Shown here piece by piece: positions 17,639 through 25,487 of a DNA stretch of 64,000 nucleotides. Below the pieces are notes generated by a model, which was given only the letters and a program-made list of their open reading frames with translations, was not told the origin of the DNA and ran no database searches. Position 1 is the stretch's first letter, and each line of letters begins with the position of its first letter. Source of the stretch: Streptomyces tirandamycinicus (lineage in GTDB: Bacteria > Actinomycetota > Actinomycetes > Streptomycetales > Streptomycetaceae); the NCBI RefSeq assembly GCF_003097515.1, contig NZ_CP029188.1, positions 1,178,001-1,242,000 on the forward strand, written 5' to 3'. A program made the translations under genes and the position numbers.

Positions 17639-18552
17639 ACGGCCTTCCCACCGGCCGGCCGGCCGGCGCGCTCGACGCGCGGGGCGCCTGGGAGCGACTG
17701 CTGGCCATACGGACCGGGGCGCAGGCCGAGGCCGCCGGACTGCGCCGCGACGGGCACGGGCGCTACCGGTGGAGGGACGGTGCCTCCGCCGGGGCGGACC
17801 TCCTCGCCGAGCGCTATCTGCCGCTCTGCCTGGCCGGCCCCCGCTTCACCTTCGCCCAACTCGGCCAGAGCCTCGACGGGTTCATCGCGACCCGCAAGGG
17901 CGATGCCGACTACGTCACCGGCCCCGAGGACCGCGAACACCTGCACCGGCTTCGGGCGCTCTCCGACGCGGTGGTCGTCGGCGCCGGGACCGCCGTCGCC
18001 GACGACCCGCGGCTGACGGTCCGGGCCTGCCCCGGCCCGCACCCGGTGCGGGTGGTCCTCGACCCGCACGGCCGGGTCCCGCCGACACGGGGGCTGTTCA
18101 CCGACGGCGCGGCCCCCACCCTGTGGGTGGTCGGCGCGGGCAGCGGGCCCGGGCGGGACCTCGCGGACGGTTCGGCCGCCGCCGGCGTGGACGTACTGGT
18201 CCTGCCCGACACCGCCGCGTTCGCCCCCCGCCGGCTGGTGCACGAGCTCGCGCGCCGGGGACTCGGCCGGGTGCTCGTCGAGGGCGGCGGGGTGACGGTG
18301 TCCCGCTTCCTGCACGAGGGCGCCCTGGACCGGCTGTACGTCACCGTGGCGCCGGTGCTGATCGGCGACGGGGTGCCGGGTCTCGCGTTCCCCGGACCCG
18401 ACGTGATGCGGGACGCGCTCAGGCCGCCCGTGCGCCGCGCCTTCCTCGGCGAGGACACCCTCTTCGAACTCGACCTGCGTGCGGCGCGGTCCGGCGAGCC
18501 ACTGGACGGCGAGCACGGCGGCACCGGGAAGGGCGGCGGCGAAGGCCAGTAG
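17635..18552 (+). CDS. RibD C-terminal-type pyrimidine nucleotide reductase
   Basis: A 305-residue protein of the RibD-C/dihydrofolate-reductase-like fold, without the N-terminal deaminase. Motifs are SLDGFIA, DADYVTGPEDREHLHRLRALSDAVVVGAGTAVADDP, a Gly-rich EGGGVTVSRFL and a C-terminal LIGDGVPGLAF. It would reduce the ribosyl group to ribityl on a diaminopyrimidinone nucleotide with NADPH, as ArfC does after ArfA and ArfB. The first 70 residues are an extra helical domain. Translationally coupled to the creatininase gene. A convergent membrane-protein frame overlaps its 3' end. Confidence 0.86.
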   Translation: MNGLPTGRPAGALDARGAWERLLAIRTGAQAEAAGLRRDGHGRYRWRDGASAGADLLAERYLPLCLAGPRFTFAQLGQSLDGFIATRKGDADYVTGPEDREHLHRLRALSDAVVVGAGTAVADDPRLTVRACPGPHPVRVVLDPHGRVPPTRGLFTDGAAPTLWVVGAGSGPGRDLADGSAAAGVDVLVLPDTAAFAPRRLVHELARRGLGRVLVEGGGVTVSRFLHEGALDRLYVTVAPVLIGDGVPGLAFPGPDVMRDALRPPVRRAFLGEDTLFELDLRAARSGEPLDGEHGGTGKGGGEGQ

Positions 18553-19398
18553 CCCGTAGGCCACGGCAGTGCTCAGCCCCTGGGCACTGCCCAGGCCCGC
18601 GGCTCCGAAAGCCCAGGCCGTGACGCCCTCCCGGGGTCCCCAGCCGCCCACGTTCAGCGGCAGCGCCATCGCGAGCAGCGCCAGGACCATCAGCGGCAGC
18701 AACTCGGCCGCGGCGGCCGTCGATCCGGCGGCCCGGGCGGCGAGGAGGAACATCCCGAGATGCCCCGCCAGCACCGCGACGGACGAGACCAGCACCCCGG
18801 GGCCGTGGCGCCGGCCGAGGTACGCCACCCGTACCTCGGCCAGGGTGCCGCGGACCGCGCGGCCCCACCGCGAGGCGGCGGGCCTGCCGCGGCGCCGCAC
18901 GGCGACCACGGTCACCAGGGCCGCGGCGCCCGCGAGAACCGCGGCCGCGCCGGGCGTCACGACGACGTCCCGGAGGGCGCCGGCGGCCCGGGCCGCCGGC
19001 GCGGACGGGTGCGCCACCAGCAGAACGGCACCGACGGCCACCAGGACCGCCTGCCCCGCCACCCGTTCGAGGACGACCGCGCGCACCCCGCGGCCCACCG
19101 CGCCGGCACTCCGCCCGTGCCGCACGGCCCGGTGCACATCTCCGGCCACCCCGCCGGGCAGTGCGGCGTTCAGGAACAGGGAGCGGTAGTAGTCGGCGAC
19201 GGCCGGGGCGAGCGCGAGCCGGATGTCCAGCGCCCGCGCCACCAGGCACCAGCGCCATGCGCTCAGCACCGTGGTGAACAGCCCGATGCCCAGAGCGGCC
19301 AGCAGCGTGGGCGCGTCGATGCCGCGTATGCCGTCGACGAACGCTCCGGTGCCCTGCCACCACAGCGTCGCCGCGACCAGCGCCGCCCCGGCGAGCAT
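18490..19398 (-). CDS. UPF0104 / lysylphosphatidylglycerol-synthase-type membrane protein
   Basis: The supported coding segment encodes about 303 residues of a polytopic membrane protein. Family motifs include LSAWRWCLVARAL, YYRSLFLNAALPGGVAGDVHRAVRHG and the late LPLNVGGWGPREGVTAW. Members are thought to be flippase- or lipid-handling-like. No stop codon follows the recognisable domain; the frame stays open antisense to the reductase gene until 17485, so the true 3' end is unresolved and overlap is at least 60 bp. The ATG at 19398 has GGAGG 9 nt upstream, but the frame also runs open through upstream repeats. Confidence 0.7.
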
Positions 19399-19458
19399 GC
19401 CGAGACGCCTCCGGGCCGCCCCGGCCGCGGGGCGCCGCGCGGCCGCCAGGACGCGCCC

Positions 19459-19563
19459 GATCGCCGGGAACCCGATCGCCGGGAACCCGATCGCCGGGAA
19501 CCCGATCGCCGGGAACCCGATCGCCGGGAACCCGATCGCCGGGAACCCGATCGCCGGGAGCCC
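19459..19563. repeat. Seven 15-bp tandem repeats
   Basis: Seven consecutive copies of gatcgccgggaaccc (the last with one change). On the minus strand the unit reads Pro-Ala-Ile-Gly-Phe, in frame with the downstream membrane protein. There are no unique spacers, so it is a simple tandem array. Confidence 0.9.
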
Positions 19564-19848
19564 GCTCCGGCGGTGCCCCCGGTCACGCGGTGCCCTCCGG
19601 TCGGACGGTGTTCCCCGGCCAGGCGATGCCCCTCCGGCCGGGCGTTGTCCTCCGGTCGGATGGTGTCCCCCGGTCAGGGGATGCCCCGTGGTCAGGGGAT
19701 ACCCCCCGGTCGGGCCGTACTGCCCGAGCGCCGGGCGCCACACGTTCGCGAGGTGCCGTCCGAACCCGAGGTGTCGACGCCATGTCGCCGGGTGCTGCCC
19801 GAACCGCGGGTGACGCCCCTTCACGGGCTGGAGGCCGTCCACGGAGTT
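19564..19848. other. Imperfect repeat-rich intergenic region
   Basis: No supported gene. The region holds degenerate copies of ggtcaggggatgcc-like and ccggtcgggc-like units between the two perfect arrays. On the minus strand all of it is open in the frame of the UPF0104 gene. Confidence 0.5.
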
Positions 19849-19920
19849 GCGCCCGTTCACGGAGTTGCGCCCGTTCACGGGGTGGCGCCCGTTCACGGGG
19901 TGGCGCCCGTTCACGGGGTG
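19849..19920. repeat. Four 18-bp tandem repeats
   Basis: Four copies of gcgcccgttcacggggtg (the first ends in agtt), with a degenerate copy before them. The last unit encodes the C-terminal residues and stop codon of the methyltransferase, so the array has grown into the end of that gene. Confidence 0.88.
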
Positions 19921-20858
19921 CCGCCGTCTCGCCGGGGCAGCGCCAGTACATCGCTGTGGTGCACCACCACACGCAACTCCCCCGCCTCGCACGCCTCCAG
20001 CCGGCGCCGCAGATAGGCGCCGGACCGGGTGGCGAGGTCGGGCCGCTGCTCGCGCGCCGCGCCGACCCAGCCCCGCAGCCACTCCGCCGTCAGCCGCCGC
20101 GACAACCGCCCGGCCGGCGCATCGCCGTCACCGCCCGGGGTTCCCGGGTCCGCGGCGGCCCCGGTGGGCGTCCCCGTCCAGGCGCCCAGGCGCCACGGGC
20201 TGGTCTGCACCCGCACGGTCATGCCCCGGCGGGCGAAGGCGACGGAGGCCGCCGCGACCGCGTCCGGCCCGAGCAGCCGGCGGCCGTGCTCCTCGCGGCG
20301 CTGATGCGCGTTGAAGGCGTCGGTGATCTCGTCGTCCATCGGGTCGGACGGGGCGAGGTCCACCCGCCCCACCACCGACAGCGCCAGCAGCGCCGGGCAG
20401 CCGGCCCCGGCGCAGGCCGCGACCAGTCCGTCCAGTTCCTCCCGGGTGAGCAGGTCCAGCAGCGCGGACGCCGTCACCAGCGAGGTGCCCCGGAGTCGTT
20501 CCGCCGTCAGCCGGGAGACGTCCCCGCGTTCCGTCGCGACGGTGACGGGGCTGCCGTCCGCGGCCGTACGGGGCAGCCGGGCGGAGGCCAGTTCGAGCAG
20601 CCGGGGGTCGTGGTCGTGCAGGATCCAGTGCTGGCGGCCGTCGAGCCGGGGCGCCAGCCAGCGGCCCATCGAACCGGTGCCGCAGCCGAGGTCCCGGATC
20701 ACCAGCGGGGCGGCCGGCCCGTGCCGGTCCGCCGGAGCCGTGCCGGGCAGGTGGAGCCGCAGCGGCTCCAGCAGTTCGGGTGCGCGGGCCGCGGCGTCGG
20801 CGGCCTCCCGCAGCGCCAGCCACTCCGGCGCGAATCGCGCGACATCGGTCGTACTCAC
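19911..20858 (-). CDS. SAM-dependent methyltransferase
   Basis: A 315-residue class I methyltransferase. Motif I is RDLGCGTGSMGRWLA, followed by an acidic strand end (HWILHDHDP) and GTSLVTASALLDLL. The C-terminal half contains a substrate-binding insertion (FNAHQRREEHGRRLLGPDA). The GTG start overlaps the stop of the glycosyltransferase gene (GTGA at 20855-20858), so it is translated with the PTPS and GT genes. The methyl acceptor is unknown; context suggests a pyrimidine- or pterin-derived metabolite. Confidence 0.86.
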   Translation of the reverse strand: MSTTDVARFAPEWLALREAADAAARAPELLEPLRLHLPGTAPADRHGPAAPLVIRDLGCGTGSMGRWLAPRLDGRQHWILHDHDPRLLELASARLPRTAADGSPVTVATERGDVSRLTAERLRGTSLVTASALLDLLTREELDGLVAACAGAGCPALLALSVVGRVDLAPSDPMDDEITDAFNAHQRREEHGRRLLGPDAVAAASVAFARRGMTVRVQTSPWRLGAWTGTPTGAAADPGTPGGDGDAPAGRLSRRLTAEWLRGWVGAAREQRPDLATRSGAYLRRRLEACEAGELRVVVHHSDVLALPRRDGGTP

Positions 20859-22048
20859 ACGGCCTCCAGGGGATTCTGCCGGAGCTGTTCCAGTGCCCTG
20901 GCCAGGTTCCGGGAGGTCGTCTCCCAGCCGGCCAGTGCGGTACGCCGCCGTCGCGCGGCCGTCTTGGAGCGGTGCCGCTCGCCGGGCTCGGTGAGCCAGC
21001 GGCGCAGCGCCGCGGCGAATGCCGCCGGGTCCCCCGGCGGCACGAGCGTGCCGGGCACACTGCCGTCGGGTGCCTGCCCCACGGCTTCCGGAAGCCCGCC
21101 GGCGGCCGTCGCCAGCACGGGGACCCCGCGCGCGAGGGCCTCGGTGGCGACCATCCCGTACGTCTCCGTGCGCGAGGCGAGCACGAGGAGGTCCGCGGCC
21201 GCGTAGCTCGCGTTCAGTTCGGGCCCCGACCGGGGGCCGGTGAGGTGCACCCGGTCGCCCAGGCCGTGCCCGGCGATCAGCTCCCGGAGCCGGGTGACAT
21301 AGGCGGGGTCGTGGCCGGTCCCGCCGACGAGTTCGCACGTCCACGGCAGTCCGGCGACCGACGCCAGCGCCTCGACCAGGAGGTGCTGCCCCTTGCGCGG
21401 TGTCACGGAGGCCACGCAGAGCAGCCGCGGAGCACCGCCGTCCCGACCGGCATCCGGCCCCGGGAGGGCGGGTGCGCCGGTCGCGGTCCCGGGAGCCAGC
21501 GGCGCGACGTCCGCGCCGGGGGCGGCGGTGTGGACCCGGTGTGGGTCGAGCCCGTGGTGCTCCACGAGCCGACGCGCCGCCCACGCGCCGGGCGCCACGA
21601 CCGCCGCCGCGGAGCGCAGCGTCGTGCGTTCCGCGGCGTCCAGCTCGGCGGCCACGTCCGGGGCGAGACCCGTCTCGTCGCCCAGCGGCAGATGCACCAG
21701 TACCGCCAGCCGCAGCCGTCCGGCCTCGGGGAGGACGACGTCGGGGACCCCGCAGGCGACGAGCCCGTCGAGGAGGACCAGGCTGCCGTCGGGCGACTCG
21801 CGCAGCACCCGGGCCAGTTCGGCCCGCGGCCCGGCGCCGGGCCGCGGCCACCTGCCGGGGACGGCGTGCTCGTCGACCTGCCAGCCGATCCTGGGGAGTT
21901 CGCGGCACATCCGCCGGTCGTAGACGTTGCCGCCGCTCGGCGCGGCCGGGTCGTCCACGCCCCCCGGCATGACGAACCGGACGGTGCGCTGGGGTTCTTC
22001 GGCGGCGGTGACGTGCTGGGGACGCAGACCCACGGCGTCCGCTCTCAC
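20855..22048 (-). CDS. GT4-family (GT-B fold) glycosyltransferase
   Basis: A 397-residue glycosyltransferase. The N-terminal acceptor domain starts [22 protein letters not shown], and the C-terminal donor domain has [21 protein letters not shown] and the nucleotide-sugar signature [23 protein letters not shown]. The GTG at 22048 overlaps the stop of the PTPS-like gene (GTGA), giving a tightly coupled PTPS-GT-methyltransferase unit. Donor sugar and acceptor cannot be read directly. Confidence 0.9.
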   Translation of the reverse strand: MRADAVGLRPQHVTAAEEPQRTVRFVMPGGVDDPAAPSGGNVYDRRMCRELPRIGWQVDEHAVPGRWPRPGAGPRAELARVLRESPDGSLVLLDGLVACGVPDVVLPEAGRLRLAVLVHLPLGDETGLAPDVAAELDAAERTTLRSAAAVVAPGAWAARRLVEHHGLDPHRVHTAAPGADVAPLAPGTATGAPALPGPDAGRDGGAPRLLCVASVTPRKGQHLLVEALASVAGLPWTCELVGGTGHDPAYVTRLRELIAGHGLGDRVHLTGPRSGPELNASYAAADLLVLASRTETYGMVATEALARGVPVLATAAGGLPEAVGQAPDGSVPGTLVPPGDPAAFAAALRRWLTEPGERHRSKTAARRRRTALAGWETTSRNLARALEQLRQNPLEAV

Positions 22049-22443
22049 AGATCCCGCTCGTAACTCGCCCACGCGATGTGCGACTCGTGCAGCGTGACCG
22101 AGATGCCGGACAGCCCGCGCGCGCCCTCGCCGAGCGCCCCCGCGTGCACCCGGTCCGCGAGCCGGTCGGCGATGACCTTGGCCAGGAACTCCGTGGACGT
22201 GTTGGTCCCGGCGAACTCGGGCAGCTCGTCCAGATTGCGGTAGTTGAACTCGCCCACCACGCCGCCCAGTTCGGCGGTGGCGAGACCGATGTCGACGACG
22301 AGGTTGTCGGCGTCCAGCTCGGCGCGGCGGAAGGAGGCGTCCACGAGGTACGTCGCTCCGTGCAGACGCTGTGCGGGCCCGAAGACCTCGCCCTGGAAGC
22401 TGTGAGCGATCATCAGGTGCTCACGGACGGTGACGCTGAACAA
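22045..22443 (-). CDS. Divergent 6-pyruvoyltetrahydropterin synthase / QueD homologue
   Basis: A 132-residue T-fold protein. His14 (AHSF) and His28 (RLHG) keep two of the three zinc ligands; the third His of the usual LHGH motif is Ala30. The catalytic Cys, normally four residues before LHGH, is Ala24. The LDHxxLN motif reads FNYRNLD, so the catalytic His is also missing. Glu100 of the substrate-binding strand ([12 protein letters not shown]) remains. It probably does different chemistry on a pterin- or pyrimidine-like substrate. The TTG at 22443 follows GGGAGG; the frame is also open upstream through repeats. Confidence 0.8.
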   Translation of the reverse strand: MFSVTVREHLMIAHSFQGEVFGPAQRLHGATYLVDASFRRAELDADNLVVDIGLATAELGGVVGEFNYRNLDELPEFAGTNTSTEFLAKVIADRLADRVHAGALGEGARGLSGISVTLHESHIAWASYERDL

Positions 22444-22550
22444 GGGCGGTGACCTCCCGGTCGTACGGCTCGGCCGCCGGCGGGCGGCCGTGTCCATCAG
22501 TACGGCCGGAGAGTACTGCGCGTTCAAAGGCGCAGGTCGTTCCGATCCGG

Positions 22551-22682
22551 GCTCGGTTGGGGTGTGGTCCGGGCGGGATGCGGGCTCGGTTGGGGTGCGG
22601 TCCGGGTCGGATGCGGGCTCGGTTGGGGTGCGGTCTGGACGGGATGCGGGCTCGGTTGGGGTGCGGTCCGGGCGTGGTCGGG
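22551..22682. repeat. Four 33-bp tandem repeats
   Basis: Copies begin at 22551, 22584, 22617 and 22650 and share a gctcggttggggtgcggtc core with small changes. On the minus strand they are in frame with the PTPS-like gene and would encode a [13 protein letters not shown] 11-residue repeat. Confidence 0.88.
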
Positions 22683-22700
22683 GGGCGGTGGCACGGCCAC

Positions 22701-22796
22701 GTGGCGGGACGGTGGCGCGGCGATGTGGCGGGACGGTGGCGCGGCGATGTGGCGGGACGGTGGCGCGGCGACGTGGCGGGACGGAGACGTGGCGAC
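22701..22796. repeat. Four 24-bp tandem repeats
   Basis: Copies begin at 22701, 22725, 22749 and 22773 with the core gtggcgggacggtggcgcgg. On the minus strand they would encode RRATVPPH, again in frame with the PTPS-like gene. With the 33-bp array they fill the gap between the dehydrogenase stop and the PTPS start. Confidence 0.88.
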
Positions 22797-22807
22797 GCGG
22801 CCCGGGC

Positions 22808-23788
22808 CTACGAGGCGTCGTACAGCACCCGGTGGCACAGGCCCGGGAGTTCACCCGCGGCGATCCGGGACATCACCGACGGCAGTTCCTCGAAGGCGCA
22901 CTCGCCGGTGATCAGCGCGTCGAACACGGGGTCGGCGAGCAGTTCGAGGGAGAGCGCGAGCCGGTCGGCGTAGCTGCGGCGCGAACGACGGGCCTCCGCC
23001 ACCCGCCCCACCTGGCTGCCGCGCAGGACCAGCCGCCCGGAGTGGAAGGCCTCGCCCAGCGGCACACTGATCCGGCGGTCGCCGTACCAACTCAGCTCCA
23101 GCACCGTGCCCTCCGGCGCGAGCAGTTCCAGCGAGCGGGTCAGGCCGGCCTCGGTCGCGCTGGCGTGGACGGCGAGGTCGCAGCCGCCGAGGGCGTTCTC
23201 CGGGAGCGCGAAATCGACGCCGAGCGCCTCGGCCAGCGCGGCCCGTGCCGGGTCCGCGTCGACCAACTGCACCCGCACGCCCGGATACCGGGCGAGCAGG
23301 GCGGCGACCGAGCCGCCGACCATTCCGGCGCCGACGACCGCGATCCGGTCGCCCAGCAGGGGAGCGGCGTCCCACAGGGCGTTGACCGCGGTCTCCACCG
23401 TCCCCGCCAGCACCGCCCGTCCGGCGGGCACCGTGTCCGGCACCGGGGTGACCGCGCTCGCCGGAACGACGTAACGGCTCTGGTGCGGATGGAGGCAGAA
23501 CACCGTCCGGCCGAGGAGGTCCGCCGGTCCCTCCTCGACGACACCGACGCTGAGATAGCCGTACTTGACCGGGCCGGGGAACTCGCCCTCCTGGAACGGC
23601 GCCCGCATCGCCGTGTACTGGCTCTCCGGCACCCCGCCGCGGAAGACGAGGCTCTCCGTGCCGCGGCTCACTCCGGAGCAGAGGCTGCGCACGACCACGT
23701 CGCCCTCGTCGGGCTCCGCCAGCCGAACATTCCGAATCTCGCCCTGACCTGGGGAATTGAGCCAGAAGGCGCGTGCGACGCGCTCCAT
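22808..23788 (-). CDS. MDR-type (alcohol dehydrogenase-like) oxidoreductase
   Basis: A 326-residue medium-chain dehydrogenase/reductase. The N-terminal GroES-like half contains [20 protein letters not shown], and the NAD(P)-binding Rossmann half contains [15 protein letters not shown] followed by [10 protein letters not shown]. The structural-zinc cysteine cluster is absent, and the catalytic-zinc set is reduced. It is first in the minus-strand part of the cluster and divergent from the CDP-alcohol phosphatidyltransferase. The ATG at 23788 has a GGGAGG site. Substrate unknown. Confidence 0.87.
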   Translation of the reverse strand: MERVARAFWLNSPGQGEIRNVRLAEPDEGDVVVRSLCSGVSRGTESLVFRGGVPESQYTAMRAPFQEGEFPGPVKYGYLSVGVVEEGPADLLGRTVFCLHPHQSRYVVPASAVTPVPDTVPAGRAVLAGTVETAVNALWDAAPLLGDRIAVVGAGMVGGSVAALLARYPGVRVQLVDADPARAALAEALGVDFALPENALGGCDLAVHASATEAGLTRSLELLAPEGTVLELSWYGDRRISVPLGEAFHSGRLVLRGSQVGRVAEARRSRRSYADRLALSLELLADPVFDALITGECAFEELPSVMSRIAAGELPGLCHRVLYDAS

Positions 23789-23903
23789 CCGCGACCTCCC
23801 GCTGAACACTCCCGCGACGGTTTACGTTCTGAAAATCATGAGACCGCGCACACCGTACGCGGCACTCGTCGACTCTGTCACACATCCGGAGGGTGGTACC
23901 GCG

Positions 23904-24695
23904 GTGGCCCTGATCGGCACCTACGAGGCTCGGCTGCTGCGTCCGGAGACGGCGGCGGGTGCGGGCGGGCTGGCCGTCCTGCTGGTCCTGCTGGACGCGG
24001 CGACCGGACTGGGCGCCGCCGGATGGCTGGCGGGCGCGGTGTTCACGGTCGGGGTGTGGACGCTGCTGACGCGGGCTCTGCACCGGTCGTGGCCGCCGAG
24101 GCCGTTCGGGCCCGCGAACACGGTCACGCTGCTCAGGACGACCCTCGTCGGCGGGGTGACCGCGCTGGTGGCGGAGTCGTTCGCCAGCGGGCCCCGGACC
24201 ACCGCGCTGGTCGCGCTGACCGCGGTGGCGCTGGTCCTCGACGCCGTCGACGGCCAGGTCGCCCGGCGCACCGGGACGGAGTCCGCGCTCGGCGCGCGCT
24301 TCGACATGGAGGCCGACGCGTTCCTCATCCTGGTGCTCAGCGTCCATGTGGCCCTCTCCCAGGGTCCCTGGGTGCTGGCGATCGGCGCGATGCGGTACGT
24401 GTTCGTCGCCGCGGCGCGGACCCTGCCGTGGCTGAACGGCCCGCTGCCGCCGAGTACCGCCCGCAAGACCGTGGCCGCGCTCCAGGGCGTGGTGCTGCTC
24501 GCCGCCGCCACCGGCCTTCTGCCGCCCGTCGCCGCCCGGCTGCTCGTCCTCGCCGCACTGGCGGCCCTGGTCTGGTCCTTCGGCCGCGACATCAGGGGCC
24601 TGTGGTACGTCGGGGCCCGCGGCGGCGCCCCGGCCACGGGTACTTTCCGGCACCGCTCGGCGGTGGTACGGGGGCGGGCGGACGAGCGGGTCTGA
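23904..24695 (+). CDS. CDP-alcohol phosphatidyltransferase family membrane protein
   Basis: A 263-residue polytopic membrane enzyme. The family motif D-G-x2-A-R-x8-G-x3-D-x3-D is complete in DAVDGQVARRTGTESALGARFDMEAD. Such enzymes move a phosphatidyl or other CDP-linked group onto an alcohol at the membrane. Divergent transcription from the dehydrogenase suggests shared control with the pyrimidine-derived cluster, and it could join the product to a lipid (inferred). The GTG at 23904 is preferred (GGAGGG upstream; VALIGTYEARL matches the expected N-terminus); an ATG at 23838 is an alternative. Confidence 0.86.
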   Translation: MALIGTYEARLLRPETAAGAGGLAVLLVLLDAATGLGAAGWLAGAVFTVGVWTLLTRALHRSWPPRPFGPANTVTLLRTTLVGGVTALVAESFASGPRTTALVALTAVALVLDAVDGQVARRTGTESALGARFDMEADAFLILVLSVHVALSQGPWVLAIGAMRYVFVAAARTLPWLNGPLPPSTARKTVAALQGVVLLAAATGLLPPVAARLLVLAALAALVWSFGRDIRGLWYVGARGGAPATGTFRHRSAVVRGRADERV

Positions 24696-25487
24696 CCCGC
24701 CGGCCGGGTGAGGGGTGGCGGGCGCGGGGGGCCGGCCACCGGGCCCCGGCCGGTGTGGCGGGGACCCCGGCCGGGGCCGGATGCCGTGGACCGACGGTCT
24801 CCGGGGCCGGATGCCGTGGACCGACGGCGTCCGGGAACGGCCGGGGTGCCTTCCCCGCCGGGGCGATTGACGCCGGTTGACCCCGGGCACCCTCCGCGGG
24901 TGCGCCCGGCGCGCGTGTGTGGTGTGACGTGTGGCGTGCACCTGTGGCGTGGACGTGTGCTCGGCGCCCGGCACGGGCGCGCCTGTGCGCGCCGTGGGGG
25001 GGGGTCGCGGGTCGCGCGCGCGTCGGCCGTCCGGCGTACCGCCCGCCAGGCACGCCGGGTGACGACCGGCCGCACGGACCGGGCCGCCCGCGTTCCCGCT
25101 GGTACGGAGGGCGCCTGCGCCGAGTGACCCACGGCGTCGGCGGTATGGGGTGTGGGTGTCCGGACGGGACGGGCGCCCGTGCCGGCCACGGGTCACCGGA
25201 CGTGACCGCCCCGGGTCGGCTCGGTGCCCACCGCATCGGCGGGCGGGGGGCGGGGGCCTCCGGGCCGGGGACGGGTAGTCCGGCCCCGGTGGACATCCGG
25301 GGCGGGGTCACGCATTCACGTACTTCCACGCAGTGAGGCGCCGGGCCCGAGCGCGCTTCCGCGCTGTGAGTCACCCGGCCCGAGCGGGCTTCCGCGCGGT
25401 GAGGCGCCGGGTCTGACCGGTTCGACCGGCCTCCGCGCGGCGAGGCGCCGGGCCCTGGCGGGCTTCCGGGCCCGCACCGGCGCGTCC
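24696..25487. other. Long intergenic region with low-order repeats
   Basis: About 790 bp with no supported gene. It contains a 24-bp direct duplication (ggggccggatgccgtggacc, near 24773 and 24806). Between about 25333 and 25480 there are four imperfect copies of a roughly 35-bp unit built on gtgaggcgccgggcc and cttccgcgc. The repeats follow the stop of the sulfatase-fold gene. Confidence 0.55.

Noticed and set aside
19459..19563. CRISPR-like array
   Set aside because: Seven 15-bp units are directly joined with no unique spacers and no cas genes lie nearby, so this is a tandem repeat.
24696..25487. Open frames in the region after the CDP-alcohol phosphatidyltransferase
   Set aside because: They encode repeat-derived Arg/Pro/Thr-rich sequence and have no ribosome-binding site.
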